Shown here: piece after piece, positions 28,138 to 38,029 of the stretch | Numbering within the stretch: position 1 is the first letter of the stretch | Layout of the letters: each line of letters opens with the position of its first letter | NCBI GenBank assembly: GCA_027064165.1 | Contig: JAMOQE010000065.1 | Location: forward strand, 1 to 64,000 | From: Thermodesulfatator sp. | Lineage (GTDB): Bacteria; Desulfobacterota; Thermodesulfobacteria; Thermodesulfobacteriales; Thermodesulfobacteriaceae | Direction of reading: 5' to 3' | Length of the DNA stretch: 64,000 nucleotides | Program-made: the position numbers and the translations under genes | Notes under the pieces: model-generated | Databases searched by the model: none | What the model saw: only the letters and a program-made list of their open reading frames with translations | What the model was told of the DNA's origin: nothing

Positions 28138-31131
28138 TTAAATATTCCTTATAAGCTTTATTTCACTGCCTTTAATAGGATTCTTTTTGACTTCAAGGAC
28201 AACAGGGAACCTCTTTTTTAATTCCTCAAGGTGTGAGATAATGCCAATTATCCTTCCACTTTTTTGTCCCAGTGTGATCAGGGTATTTATTACCTTTTCA
28301 AGAGTACCCGTATCCAGGCTTCCAAACCCCTCATCTATAAACAAAGATTCAAAAGGCTTGCTTCTTGAGAGCCTTAAAATCACATCAGAAGTCCCAAGGG
28401 CAAGGGAAAGTGTGGCTATAAATGATTCACCTCCTGAAAGGGTCCTTACCTCCCGGCTTTTTCCGGTGTAGATATCAAATACTTCTAAATTAAAGTCTTT
28501 TTTAAGTACTTCGTTACTTATAAACTTATATCTCCCAAAAGAAAAGTCCTGAAAATATTTGTTAGCTCTCTCCAGAATAAGTTTTATGAAGGTAGAAAGT
28601 ACATAAGAATGAAAAGAAATTTTCAGAGAATTTTTCCCAAGCACAAGGGAGGATAGATGTTCAATTATCTGGAAGCTTTTTTCAAGCTCTCTTAAACTTT
28701 TTATAGAAGCTTCAAGTTCGTTTTTTACCCTTAAAAGCTCTTCTTCCCTGTTTTTTATTTTCCCGATTTCTTCCATCAATTTTTGTAAAGCACTTTCCGT
28801 TTCATAAAAGCTTTGCCTTTTTTCATTGAGCACAGTTTTAATTTCCTCAATGTTTAAGTTTATAGAAGTTTGCTGCTCTTTTAATTCCTGCAAATTTTTT
28901 TCCAATCTTTCTTTTTCCCTGTAAAAGGCTTCCACCTCGTTTTTTAAGGAAGACAGGCTGTTTAAAAGCTCATTTGCCTGTTTAAGTTCTTTTAGAGATT
29001 GGAAAATGCCGTTTTTTATCAAAGAAAATACATGTGCAAAGGTCTCTTTATACTCCTTCGTTCTTTTCCGGATGAAATCTTTTATCTGGAAAAGCTTTTC
29101 TTTGTTCTGTAAAATTTTGTTTTCTATTTGTTTTATCTGCTCTTCAAGATGTTTTTTTCTTTTTTCAAAATTTTTTACTTCAATCCTTATTTTTTTTATC
29201 TCTTCTTCAGGATCCCTTAGCCTTTCTCCCCAGATTTTTTTTATTTCATTCAAAGCGCCTTCCAAACTGTTTAGCCTGCCCTTTTTAGTTAAATAAGCCC
29301 CCTTTTTTTCTTCAAGTTTTTTTTCTATGCTCTTGAGCTCTTTTAAAGTATCTTCCAGTTCCATACTAAAAGAATCATAAAGCCGGGAGATAAAAGGAAG
29401 ATTTTCTTCCATGTCTTTTAGATAATTCTTAAGAATAGCCAGGTTTTTGATTATTTGCTTTTTTGTTTCTGAGAACTCTGCAAGAAGCTCCTTTTCTTCT
29501 GTTTCTCCTACCTTTTCTTCAATAACGCGGAGCATTCCTTTTAACTGATTGCATTCTTTTTCCAGATTCTTTAAATTTGTTTCTTCATTTTCAAGTGACT
29601 TTTTGATTTGTTGGAGTTTTTTAAAATTTTCAGAAGGAGAAAGAGGGGATGGGTGTTCTTTTGCTCCGCATAGAGGGCAGGGCTCACCGGGTTTTAAAAA
29701 TTCAAGCAGTTTCTCTGCCTCAGAAAAGGCAGAAAACCTTTCTTTTTCTTTTTTTAGTTCACTTACCTTTTCTTTCAAAGCATACAGCCTGTTTTCGGAA
29801 GTCTTGAGTTTTTTTTGTAAAGACTTCTTCCTTTCAATAAGAGAAAGCCTCTCATTTATTTCCCTTTCTTTTTGCATAAGCTCTTTTAAGTCTTTTAGAA
29901 TCCCCAGAAGAAAAGAAAGCTTTTCAAGCTCCTTCGTAAGATCTTTTTTTTCATTTTCTAAAAGTGTTATCTCCTTTTCAAGGTCGCTGACCTCTTTTTC
30001 TAAAGATTCTTTTAAAGCCTTTTTTGTTTTTAAATCCTTTACCACCTTCTCCAGTCTTTCCAGTTCGTGAAGTTTTTGCTTTAAACTTTCTATTTCCTGT
30101 TCCTTGTTCATAATTGTTTCTTCATCTTTTTTCAGTTTTGTAAGCTCCTGTCTGGCAAGGTTTAATTCTTCTTTTATTTTCTTTTTTTGTAAAGTAAGAT
30201 TTCTCAGCTCTTTCCAGAGAATTTTCAAATTTTTATAATAGGGCAGTTTTTGTTGAAATGCATCAAGCTTTTTTATTAACTCCTTTTTCTCCTGATATAA
30301 AGGGACTTTTTCGTTGAGGACATTAAGCTCTTTTTTAAGTTTCTCCACTGTTGAAAGTGTTTCAAGCGTCTTTTCAAGTTCTTTTATTTCTTTTTCTAAA
30401 ATCTGTTTTTTATTAACAAGCTTTTCTTTTTCCAGAGATAAGCGGCGCTCTTTTTCTTGAAGTTCTTGGTATAGAGAAAAAAACTCTTCTTCAGAAGTTA
30501 TTCCTAAAAGAGTCTTCATGGATTTTATCTTTTCGGTGATGATCTTGAGTTCTTCCCTTAAAGTGTTTCTCTTTTCTTTTAAAAATTCTTCAAGGGAGGC
30601 ATAAAAGGCGGTTTCAAATATCCCTTCAAAGAGCTGTTTTCGTTCTTTACCTTTGGCAAGCAAAATTTCTCTATATTCTCCCTGAGGAATGAGAAATACC
30701 TTTTTAAACTGCTTTGGTTCAAGGCCAATAAGTTCCTTTATTTTAGAATTAACTTCTTTTTTGTTGGTAGAGACAAGGGAGCCGTCAATCCATAGAGAGA
30801 CTTTTTCTGAAACTCCTTCAAAAGGAAGTCTTCTGGTTATTTGATATGTCCTTCCGTCAAGGAAAAATTTGAAACTGATTTCAGGGAAACCCCGGTTTTT
30901 AAAATTTGAATAAAGCAGGTGAGAAATTAGCTCCCTGGCAGGGCGTGCTTTAACGCTTGCTTCTCCAAATAGAGCATATACCATGGCATCAAAAAGAGTG
31001 GTTTTCCCTGCACCTATCTCTCCAGATATAAGAAAAAGTCCGCAGGAATTAAGAAGAGAAAAATTCTCTTCTGAAATTTCAGTCTTTATGTAAGGACCAA
31101 AGCCCTTAATACTTAGATAGAGGGGACGCAT
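28138..31131 (-). CDS. sbcC: SbcC/Rad50-type SMC-like nuclease ATPase
   Basis: GEIGAGKTTLFDAMVYALFGEASVKA, long coiled coils, zinc-hook CPLCGAKEHPSP, signature LSGGESFIATLSLALG, Walker B SLFIDEGFGSLD. Confidence 0.93.
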   Translation of the reverse strand: MRPLYLSIKGFGPYIKTEISEENFSLLNSCGLFLISGEIGAGKTTLFDAMVYALFGEASVKARPARELISHLLYSNFKNRGFPEISFKFFLDGRTYQITRRLPFEGVSEKVSLWIDGSLVSTNKKEVNSKIKELIGLEPKQFKKVFLIPQGEYREILLAKGKERKQLFEGIFETAFYASLEEFLKEKRNTLREELKIITEKIKSMKTLLGITSEEEFFSLYQELQEKERRLSLEKEKLVNKKQILEKEIKELEKTLETLSTVEKLKKELNVLNEKVPLYQEKKELIKKLDAFQQKLPYYKNLKILWKELRNLTLQKKKIKEELNLARQELTKLKKDEETIMNKEQEIESLKQKLHELERLEKVVKDLKTKKALKESLEKEVSDLEKEITLLENEKKDLTKELEKLSFLLGILKDLKELMQKEREINERLSLIERKKSLQKKLKTSENRLYALKEKVSELKKEKERFSAFSEAEKLLEFLKPGEPCPLCGAKEHPSPLSPSENFKKLQQIKKSLENEETNLKNLEKECNQLKGMLRVIEEKVGETEEKELLAEFSETKKQIIKNLAILKNYLKDMEENLPFISRLYDSFSMELEDTLKELKSIEKKLEEKKGAYLTKKGRLNSLEGALNEIKKIWGERLRDPEEEIKKIRIEVKNFEKRKKHLEEQIKQIENKILQNKEKLFQIKDFIRKRTKEYKETFAHVFSLIKNGIFQSLKELKQANELLNSLSSLKNEVEAFYREKERLEKNLQELKEQQTSINLNIEEIKTVLNEKRQSFYETESALQKLMEEIGKIKNREEELLRVKNELEASIKSLRELEKSFQIIEHLSSLVLGKNSLKISFHSYVLSTFIKLILERANKYFQDFSFGRYKFISNEVLKKDFNLEVFDIYTGKSREVRTLSGGESFIATLSLALGTSDVILRLSRSKPFESLFIDEGFGSLDTGTLEKVINTLITLGQKSGRIIGIISHLEELKKRFPVVLEVKKNPIKGSEIKLIRNI

Positions 31132-31152
31132 AGATTTTAAAAAAAGAAAATT

Positions 31153-31614
31153 TTATTTAATTCTGCCTTTATATTTTCTGGAGATTTCTCTTTCAAGCTC
31201 CCTTCTTTTTATGGTCTCTCTTCTATCATAAATTTTTTTACCCCTGGCAAGGGCAAGTTCCACTTTGGCAAGCCCTCTTTCATTGAAATAAACACGCAGG
31301 GGAATCAGAGTATAGCCCTTTTGCTGGACTTTGCCCATGAGGCGTTTTATCTCCCGCTTGTGAAGGAGAAGTTTTCTGGTGCGGGTGGGATCAAGGTGCT
31401 GGGCTTCCCGGCTGTGAGGATAGGGGCTTATGTGAAAGTTATAGAGAAAGACCTCTCCATCTACTATTCTGGCAAAGCTGTCTGCCAGATTGGCTCTTCC
31501 CATTCTCAGGGATTTAACCTCACATCCCTTAAGCTCTATTCCTGCTTCATAGGTTTCTTCTATGTGGTATAGATGCTTTGCCTTTTTATTTGTACATACT
31601 ATCTTTTCTGCCAT
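31153..31614 (-). CDS. smpB: SsrA-binding protein SmpB (start trimmed)
   Basis: [61 protein letters not shown]. Confidence 0.97.
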   Translation of the reverse strand: MAEKIVCTNKKAKHLYHIEETYEAGIELKGCEVKSLRMGRANLADSFARIVDGEVFLYNFHISPYPHSREAQHLDPTRTRKLLLHKREIKRLMGKVQQKGYTLIPLRVYFNERGLAKVELALARGKKIYDRRETIKRRELEREISRKYKGRIK

Positions 31615-31643
31615 GCTTTGAAAAATACCACACTTAATTTTAC

Positions 31644-31672
31644 TTGACAAGCCTTTTAGTTTTTGATATTTT
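31644..31672 (+). promoter_or_regulatory. Candidate sigma70-type promoter for ppsA
   Basis: TTGACA (31644-31649) -N17- TATTTT (31667-31672); SD AAAAGGAGG upstream of ATG 31720. Confidence 0.5.
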
Positions 31673-31719
31673 TTAAACAAGGAAGTCTTATATTTAAAAG
31701 CTTAAAAGGAGGCTCAAAA

Positions 31720-34161
31720 ATGGCTCAAAAAAGGCCTTTTATTCTCTGGTTTGATCAGATTTCTTATCACGATGTGCCTCTGGTAGGAGGTAAAAATGCT
31801 TCTCTTGGGGAAATGTATTCAAAACTGAGTGCCAAGGGTATAAAAGTTCCTTATGGATTTGCAGTAACTGCAGAGGCGTATAAATATTTTATTCAGGAGA
31901 ATCATCTGGACAATAAGATTAAAGAAATTTTAAGCGGACTGGATACTCGGAATGTTGAAGACCTGCAAAAAAGAGGGAAAAAGGTAAGGAACCTGATTTT
32001 AAGGGCAAAGATGCCCCCGGCCCTTGAAGAAGAAATTAAAAAGGCCTATGCCAGAATGGAAGAGCTTTATGGGAAAGAGGTGGATGTAGCTGTAAGGTCT
32101 TCAGCTACTGCAGAGGATCTGCCGGATGCCTCTTTTGCGGGTCAGCAGGAGACATATTTAAACATAAAAGGTATAAAAAATGTGATTAAAGCTGTTCAAA
32201 AGTGTTTTGCCTCTCTTTTTACAGATAGGGCTATTTCTTATAGAGAGGATAAGGGTTTTGACCACTTTTCTGTGTATCTTTCTGTAGCTATCCAGAAAAT
32301 GGTAAGGAGTGATAAGGCCTGCTCCGGAGTGATGTTTACCCTTGATACAGAAAGTGGATTTAAAGATGTGGTTTATATTACAGGTACTTGGGGTTTGGGA
32401 GAGGCACTTGTTCAGGGCATGGTAAATCCTGATGAATTTTATGTATTTAAACCCACTCTTAAGGAAGGGTATAAACCAATTCTTTCCAAAAAGCTCGGGA
32501 GTAAAGATATAAAGATGGTATATGGTGCCGGGCGCTCTGCAGTAAGGACGGTAAAGACTACAAAAGAAGAGAGGCTTTCTTATGTGCTTTCTGATGAGGA
32601 AATACTTACCCTGGCTAAGTGGGCTATGGCTATAGAGGAACATTATGGAAGGCCCATGGATATAGAATGGGCAAAGGACGGAGACGGTAAAGGAATAGGT
32701 ACTGGAGACCTTTTTATTGTGCAGGCCCGTCCAGAAACAGTTCATTCTTCCAAGGAACAAAAATTTTACGAAATCTATAAACTTAAAGGTGAGGGAGAGG
32801 TCCTTTGTACAGGAAAGGCTGTGGGAAGCAAAATTGGCCAGGGGAAAGCAAGGGTAATTTTAGATGTTAGTGAGATCAACGAGTTTCAGGAAGGGGAAGT
32901 GCTGGTTACGGAGATGACGGATCCTGATTGGGAACCCATTATGAAAAAGGCAGCAGCTATTGTTACTGACAAAGGTGGGAGGACCTGTCATGCTGCTATT
33001 ATTTCAAGAGAACTTGGAATCCCCTGTATTGTGGGAACGGAAGTTGCTTCCAGAATAATAAAAACCGGGGATGAAATTACTGTAGATTGTTCAAGAGGAG
33101 AGGAGGGATATGTATTGAAAGGCCTTGTACCTTATGAAGTAGAAAGAATTGATCTTGAAAGTCTTCCCAGGACAAAGACCAAGATTATGATGAATGTAGG
33201 TATTCCTGAGCAGGCCTTTCATCAGGGACAGATTCCAAATGATGGGGTGGGGCTTGCAAGAATTGAATTTATTATAGGTTCCCATATAGGGATTCATCCA
33301 CTGGCACTTATAGAATATGAAAAATTAAAGGAACAGGCAAAGAGTGATCCCAAAATACGAAAAGTGGTGAGGATAATAGAAGAGAGGGCCTTTGGTTATG
33401 AAAGAAAGGCTGATTTTTTTATAGACAAGCTTGCTCAGGGAATAGCTACCATTGCCGCAGCTTTTTACCCCAAGGATGTAATTGTAAGATTTTCTGATTT
33501 TAAAACAAATGAATACGCCAATCTGGTAGGTGGATTTCTTTATGAACCCGAAGAGCATAATCCGATGCTTGGGTGGAGAGGGGCATCAAGATACTATGAC
33601 CCCAAATTTGAACCTGCCTTTGCTCTTGAGTGTCTGGCTATTAAAAAGGTGAGAGAAGAAATGGGGCTTAAGAATGTCAAAGTAATGATTCCTTTCTGCA
33701 GGACATTAGAAGAAGGCAGGAAAGTAATTGCTGTAATGGAGAAATATGGACTTAAGCAGGGAAAAAACGGACTTGAGATTTATGTAATGTGTGAAATTCC
33801 AAGCAATGTGGTTCTTGCAGAGGAGTTTGCTGAAATTTTTGATGGTTTTTCCATTGGGTCTAACGACCTTACTCAGCTTACTCTGGGATTAGATAGAGAC
33901 TCGGAGCTTGTTTCTCATATTTATGATGAAAGGAATCCTGCTGTGAAGAGGCTTATAGAGCATGTGATAAAAGTAGCCAAGAAAAAGAAGCGCAAAATAG
34001 GTATATGTGGGCAGGCTCCCAGTGATTTTCCTGATTTTGCAGAATTTCTTGTGGAGTGTGGTATAGATTCCATGAGTTTAACCCCTGACACGGTGGTAAG
34101 GACAAGACTTCTTGTTGCAGAAAAAGAGAAGGAAAGGGAAAAGAATGCCAAAGCTAAATAA
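31720..34161 (+). CDS. ppsA: Phosphoenolpyruvate synthase (pyruvate, water dikinase) (start trimmed)
   Basis: VGGKNASLGEM, VRSSATAEDLPDASFAGQQETYLN, TDKGGRTCHAAIISRELGIPCIVGT, FSIGSNDLTQLTLGLDRD. Confidence 0.95.
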   Translation: MAQKRPFILWFDQISYHDVPLVGGKNASLGEMYSKLSAKGIKVPYGFAVTAEAYKYFIQENHLDNKIKEILSGLDTRNVEDLQKRGKKVRNLILRAKMPPALEEEIKKAYARMEELYGKEVDVAVRSSATAEDLPDASFAGQQETYLNIKGIKNVIKAVQKCFASLFTDRAISYREDKGFDHFSVYLSVAIQKMVRSDKACSGVMFTLDTESGFKDVVYITGTWGLGEALVQGMVNPDEFYVFKPTLKEGYKPILSKKLGSKDIKMVYGAGRSAVRTVKTTKEERLSYVLSDEEILTLAKWAMAIEEHYGRPMDIEWAKDGDGKGIGTGDLFIVQARPETVHSSKEQKFYEIYKLKGEGEVLCTGKAVGSKIGQGKARVILDVSEINEFQEGEVLVTEMTDPDWEPIMKKAAAIVTDKGGRTCHAAIISRELGIPCIVGTEVASRIIKTGDEITVDCSRGEEGYVLKGLVPYEVERIDLESLPRTKTKIMMNVGIPEQAFHQGQIPNDGVGLARIEFIIGSHIGIHPLALIEYEKLKEQAKSDPKIRKVVRIIEERAFGYERKADFFIDKLAQGIATIAAAFYPKDVIVRFSDFKTNEYANLVGGFLYEPEEHNPMLGWRGASRYYDPKFEPAFALECLAIKKVREEMGLKNVKVMIPFCRTLEEGRKVIAVMEKYGLKQGKNGLEIYVMCEIPSNVVLAEEFAEIFDGFSIGSNDLTQLTLGLDRDSELVSHIYDERNPAVKRLIEHVIKVAKKKKRKIGICGQAPSDFPDFAEFLVECGIDSMSLTPDTVVRTRLLVAEKEKEREKNAKAK

Positions 34162-34438
34162 GATATTGGCAGGAGGGATAATTACAGTTCTGCTTGTTTT
34201 GAATGGCTCTGGTTTTGCAGGGGCTGCAGAAAATTCTACTTCCTTATCTGTAGCGTTTGAGAAAGAGAGTATTTGGCAAAGGATAAAAAAAGATGTCAAA
34301 AAGACCTGGGAGGGACTTTTCAGGAAGGAAGAGGACTATCGGGTAAAAATCCCTATCCCTCCTCCGCCCCCTCCGCCTCTTGGTTTATTTAAAAAAGCTC
34401 CTGCCAGTAATTCTACCTTTTGGCAATGGTATCAATGA
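34145..34438 (+). CDS. Small predicted secreted protein with polyproline tail
   Basis: Signal-peptide-like MPKLNKILAGGIITVLLVLNGSGFAGAA; IPIPPPPPPPLG; overlaps the ppsA 3' end. Confidence 0.65.
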   Translation: MPKLNKILAGGIITVLLVLNGSGFAGAAENSTSLSVAFEKESIWQRIKKDVKKTWEGLFRKEEDYRVKIPIPPPPPPPLGLFKKAPASNSTFWQWYQ

Positions 34439-34785
34439 GGAAAAAAAACCCCAGGATTTTAATAAAACCCTATAAAAAGAAAAAGAAGAATCGTTTTAAG
34501 TATGTATTGATGGGATTTTTATTTTTTGGTTTTCTGTTAAGCCTTTCTTTTTATTTATGGATTAGCTGGCTGGTAAAACGGGAGGCCTCGGAGATAGAGC
34601 AGATAAAAAAAAATAATGCCTACCTGAGGAGAGAAATTCATAAGTATCTTTCTTCTGATAGGTATTATGAAGAGATTTTGAGGACAAAATATGGATTTAT
34701 AAAAGAAGGAGAAAAAATTTTTGTTTATTCAGAACCACTTTTTAAAAAGAGCATGAAGAAGATTTCAGGAGGTAGAGCATTATGA
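34435..34785 (+). CDS. FtsB/DivIC-like septum formation initiator family protein
   Basis: Short basic N-terminus, one TM, coiled coil, then [22 protein letters not shown] (FtsB/DivIC signature). Confidence 0.8.
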   Translation: MRKKNPRILIKPYKKKKKNRFKYVLMGFLFFGFLLSLSFYLWISWLVKREASEIEQIKKNNAYLRREIHKYLSSDRYYEEILRTKYGFIKEGEKIFVYSEPLFKKSMKKISGGRAL

Positions 34786-35252
34786 AAATAATAGAGGGGT
34801 TTTATAAAGGTGAAGGATTAAGTTTTGGAATAGTGGTAAGCAGGTTTAATGTATTTATTACTCAGAAGCTTCTGGAGGGTGCCCTTGATGTATTAAGGCG
34901 TCATGGTGTAAGGGAGGAGGATATTACAGTGGTATGGGTACCAGGAGCCTTTGAAATACCACTTGTTGCCAAGAAATTGGTTAAAAGTGGTAAATTTAAT
35001 GCAGTTATTTGTTTAGGGGCAGTGATAAGAGGAGCTACTCCACACTTTGAATATGTGGCTGCAGAGGCTGCAAAGGGAGTGGCTCATGTAATGCTTGAAG
35101 AAGAAAGGCCTGTTGTTTTTGGTATTTTGACCACAGATACTATTGAGCAGGCCATTGAAAGGGCAGGTACCAAAGCAGGTAATAAAGGAGCAGAAGCAGC
35201 TCTTTCGGCCCTGGAACTTGCAAATTTGGAAAAGCAGCTAACCGAGCTTTGA
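34782..35252 (+). CDS. ribH: 6,7-dimethyl-8-ribityllumazine synthase
   Basis: [51 protein letters not shown]. Confidence 0.97.
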   Translation: MKIIEGFYKGEGLSFGIVVSRFNVFITQKLLEGALDVLRRHGVREEDITVVWVPGAFEIPLVAKKLVKSGKFNAVICLGAVIRGATPHFEYVAAEAAKGVAHVMLEEERPVVFGILTTDTIEQAIERAGTKAGNKGAEAALSALELANLEKQLTEL

Positions 35253-35280
35253 TAATTTTAAAAGGAGCAGGAGGATAGTG

Positions 35281-36447
35281 ATGTTAAAGACAATAAAAGA
35301 TTTTGAACTTAAGGGTAAAAGGGTTTTCATCAGGGTGGACTTTAATGTGCCTTTAGAGGGTGATAAAATCGTTGACGATACTAGGATTCTTGCAAGCTTG
35401 CCAACAATAAATTATGCAGTGCAATCCCAGGCAAAGGTCATTATTTGTTCTCATTTAGGAAGGCCAAAGGGGAAGAAAGTGCCGGAATATTCTTTGAAAC
35501 CTGTTTATGAGTACTTAAAAAAGCTTTTAAAAACCAGGGTAGAGTTTCTTGAAGAAATTTCTGACGAAGCCCTTTCTCATGCCTGTAAAGAGCTAAAAGA
35601 GGGAGAGGTGCTACTTCTTGAAAATGTAAGGTTTTATCCAGGAGAGACCAGAAATGATCCGGAGTTTGCTGCTGTTTTGGGGAAAAATGTGGATGTTTTT
35701 ATAAACGATGCTTTTTCTGTGTCTCATAGAGCTCATGCTTCTGTTGTGGGAGTTCCTGCTCTGGTAAAAGAAAAGGGAATAGGTTTTCAGATGGAAAAGG
35801 AGCTTAAATATCTTTCTAAAGTGGTTAGCAAGCCTGAACGTCCTTTCTTTGCTGTGGTAGGAGGTAGTAAGGTTTCAACGAAAATAGGAGTGCTTAAGAA
35901 TCTTATTTCCAAGCTGGATAAACTTATTATTGGTGGAGCTATGGCAAATACCTTTCTGGCTGCTCAGGGATACCCGGTAGGAGCTTCTTTTGTGGAAAGA
36001 GAATACATTGAAGTGGCAAAGAAGGTAATTAAAGAAGGCAGGGAGGAGGGAGTAAAGATTTATCTTCCTGTAGATGTAGTAGTTGAAAGAGAGGGCTCTG
36101 TAGAAGAAGTTGGGATAAAGGATGTTCGGGAAAAAGATGTAATTTATGATATAGGAAGCAGGAGTGTTGAATTTTTTTCAGATGCAATTAGTGGGGCGAA
36201 GACCGTGGTATGGAATGGCCCGCTGGGGTATTTTGAAAAGGCGCCTTTTCACCGGGGCACGGTTTTTATAGCCCGGAAAATAGCGGCTTTAAACGCTACC
36301 ACTGTAGCAGGGGGTGGAGATACTCTTGCAGCCATTAAACTGGCAGCAGTGGAAAGTGCATTTTCTTATGTTTCCACTGCAGGAGGAGCCTTTCTGGAAT
36401 ACCTTGAGGGTAAGGAATTGCCAGGCATAGCAGTGCTTAAATCGTAA
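35281..36447 (+). CDS. pgk: Phosphoglycerate kinase
   Basis: RVFIRVDFNVPL, SHLGRPKG, NDAFSVSHRAHAS, VVGGSKVSTKIGVL. Confidence 0.98.
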   Translation: MLKTIKDFELKGKRVFIRVDFNVPLEGDKIVDDTRILASLPTINYAVQSQAKVIICSHLGRPKGKKVPEYSLKPVYEYLKKLLKTRVEFLEEISDEALSHACKELKEGEVLLLENVRFYPGETRNDPEFAAVLGKNVDVFINDAFSVSHRAHASVVGVPALVKEKGIGFQMEKELKYLSKVVSKPERPFFAVVGGSKVSTKIGVLKNLISKLDKLIIGGAMANTFLAAQGYPVGASFVEREYIEVAKKVIKEGREEGVKIYLPVDVVVEREGSVEEVGIKDVREKDVIYDIGSRSVEFFSDAISGAKTVVWNGPLGYFEKAPFHRGTVFIARKIAALNATTVAGGGDTLAAIKLAAVESAFSYVSTAGGAFLEYLEGKELPGIAVLKS

Positions 36448-36471
36448 CTTTTACCCTTAAGGAGGTTTGAG

Positions 36472-37236
36472 ATGGGTAAGCCTTTATTTGCGGGAAACTG
36501 GAAAATGAACAAAGGCGTTGCAGAGACAAGGGAATTTTTTGAAAAATTCTTACCCCTGACAAAAGACATTGATTTTGAGAATAGAGAAATAATGATTGCT
36601 CCGCCATTTATTTCTCTTTCTGTAGCAAGTGAGATTGTAAAAGATAGTAAAATCTCCCTGGGAGCTCAGAATGCCTGCTGGGCGAAAAAGGGCGCTTTTA
36701 CAGGGGAAATTTCTCCTGTCATGTTAAAAGAGCTGGGAGTAAAATATGTAATTTTAGGCCATTCTGAAAGAAGGCATATTTTTGGAGAAAGCAATGAGCT
36801 TATAGCAAAGAGGGTAAAAGGGGTTTATGAAGAAGGGCTTATTCCTGTACTTTGTGTAGGAGAAACCCTTGAAGAAAGAGAAAAAGGGATAACTTTTGAA
36901 GTGGTGGAAAATCAGTTGAAAGAAGGACTGAAGGAAATTGGGAATTTAGATGGCGCTGAGCTGGTAATTGCTTATGAGCCTGTGTGGGCAATTGGCACAG
37001 GGAAAACCGCCACCCCTTCTCAGGCAGAAGAAGTGCATTCTTTTATAAGGCAGATCCTTGGTGAGATGTACGGTAAAAATGTTGCAGATGTTATAAGAAT
37101 TCTTTATGGAGGCAGTGTGAAGCCTGGCAACATAAAAGAGCTTATCGTACAACCAAATATAGATGGGGTGCTTGTAGGAGGTGCCTCTCTTGAGCCAGAA
37201 AGCTTCTTTGAAATCTGTAAGGTTGAGATTTCGTAG
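36472..37236 (+). CDS. tpiA: Triosephosphate isomerase
   Basis: FAGNWKMNKG, VILGHSERRHIFGE, AYEPVWAIGTGKTATP, ILYGGSVKPGN. Confidence 0.98.
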   Translation: MGKPLFAGNWKMNKGVAETREFFEKFLPLTKDIDFENREIMIAPPFISLSVASEIVKDSKISLGAQNACWAKKGAFTGEISPVMLKELGVKYVILGHSERRHIFGESNELIAKRVKGVYEEGLIPVLCVGETLEEREKGITFEVVENQLKEGLKEIGNLDGAELVIAYEPVWAIGTGKTATPSQAEEVHSFIRQILGEMYGKNVADVIRILYGGSVKPGNIKELIVQPNIDGVLVGGASLEPESFFEICKVEIS

Positions 37237-37938
37237 GTGAAAGATCTTCCTGTACTTTTTCAAGAAATTGAGTACTTACAGAAGGCTTTTTTAAGAAAGG
37301 ATGAACACTTACTTGATAAACCTTTTTATCCTGTTGTTTCTCTTATAAAGGATCTTATTTTTCAAGACAATCAGATTTCCGAAGTGATTCTGGAAGTGTT
37401 AATGCGTGTTTCAAAGATGCTTTATTTCAAAAGCCAGTTAGTTTTATCTACTTTCCTTCACAGGGAAGAAAAGGAAGAGGAGGAAGAAGAAAAGGCAGGA
37501 GAGATTCAGGAAATGAGACCTGTGGCGCTGAGTCTTCCTACAAAAAGGCTTCTGTGGGAAGATGTCTTTTTACCTGAACCTTCTTATAATTTTTGGGAGA
37601 ACTTAAGAGAAGTACAATTTGAAGAAAAAGGCGATTTGATGATGTTATTAAAAGCCATTTTGAGAATTCTTGAGGCAGAAAAAAGTATCCAGGAGGTCGT
37701 AGAAAGGGATTTTTGTTACTTTATAGATGATTATATAGAAAAACTTCAGGAAGTATTACAAAAAAAAGGAGCCATTACTTTTAACGAATTGATTTCTGAA
37801 CTTGATTTTTCCTCTTCTGAGGCCCAAATTCATGTAGTTTATTATTTTCTGGCAGTGCTTTTTTTATGTTTTCAAGGGCTATGTTCTATAGTCCAGCAAG
37901 AAGAATTTGGAGAAATTCAGATTTTTAGAAATATCTAA
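37237..37938 (+). CDS. Divergent ScpA-like segregation/condensation protein
   Basis: ILEVLMRVSKMLYFKSQLVLS resembles the ScpA helix (aeyLvmAaeLl.iKSr.LLp); C-terminal VVYYFLAVLFLCFQGLCSIVQQEEFGEIQI resembles the ScpA winged helix. GTG start immediately after the tpiA stop. Confidence 0.6.
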   Translation: MKDLPVLFQEIEYLQKAFLRKDEHLLDKPFYPVVSLIKDLIFQDNQISEVILEVLMRVSKMLYFKSQLVLSTFLHREEKEEEEEEKAGEIQEMRPVALSLPTKRLLWEDVFLPEPSYNFWENLREVQFEEKGDLMMLLKAILRILEAEKSIQEVVERDFCYFIDDYIEKLQEVLQKKGAITFNELISELDFSSSEAQIHVVYYFLAVLFLCFQGLCSIVQQEEFGEIQIFRNI

Positions 37939-37980
37939 AAATATTAATAAAAATAGATAGTGAAATAATTCATAAATTTC

Positions 37981-38008
37981 TTGACAAATTTTTAAATCCT
38001 ATTAAAAA
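37981..38008 (+). promoter_or_regulatory. Possible promoter for the ferredoxin-nuo operon
   Basis: TTGACA (37981-37986) -N16- TAAAAA (38003-38008); weak -10. Confidence 0.3.
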
Positions 38009-38029
38009 GACAGAAGTGGGGCGAGGGGG

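Noticed and set aside
29006-30070. Ser/Phe-rich plus-strand ORFs inside sbcC (29006-29296, 29549-30070)
   Set aside because: Antisense of Glu/Lys-rich coiled-coil coding sequence; typical spurious ORFs with no SD or motif.
32158-32760. 200-aa minus-strand ORF within ppsA
   Set aside because: Fully antisense to a well-conserved ppsA region; no motif or initiation signal.
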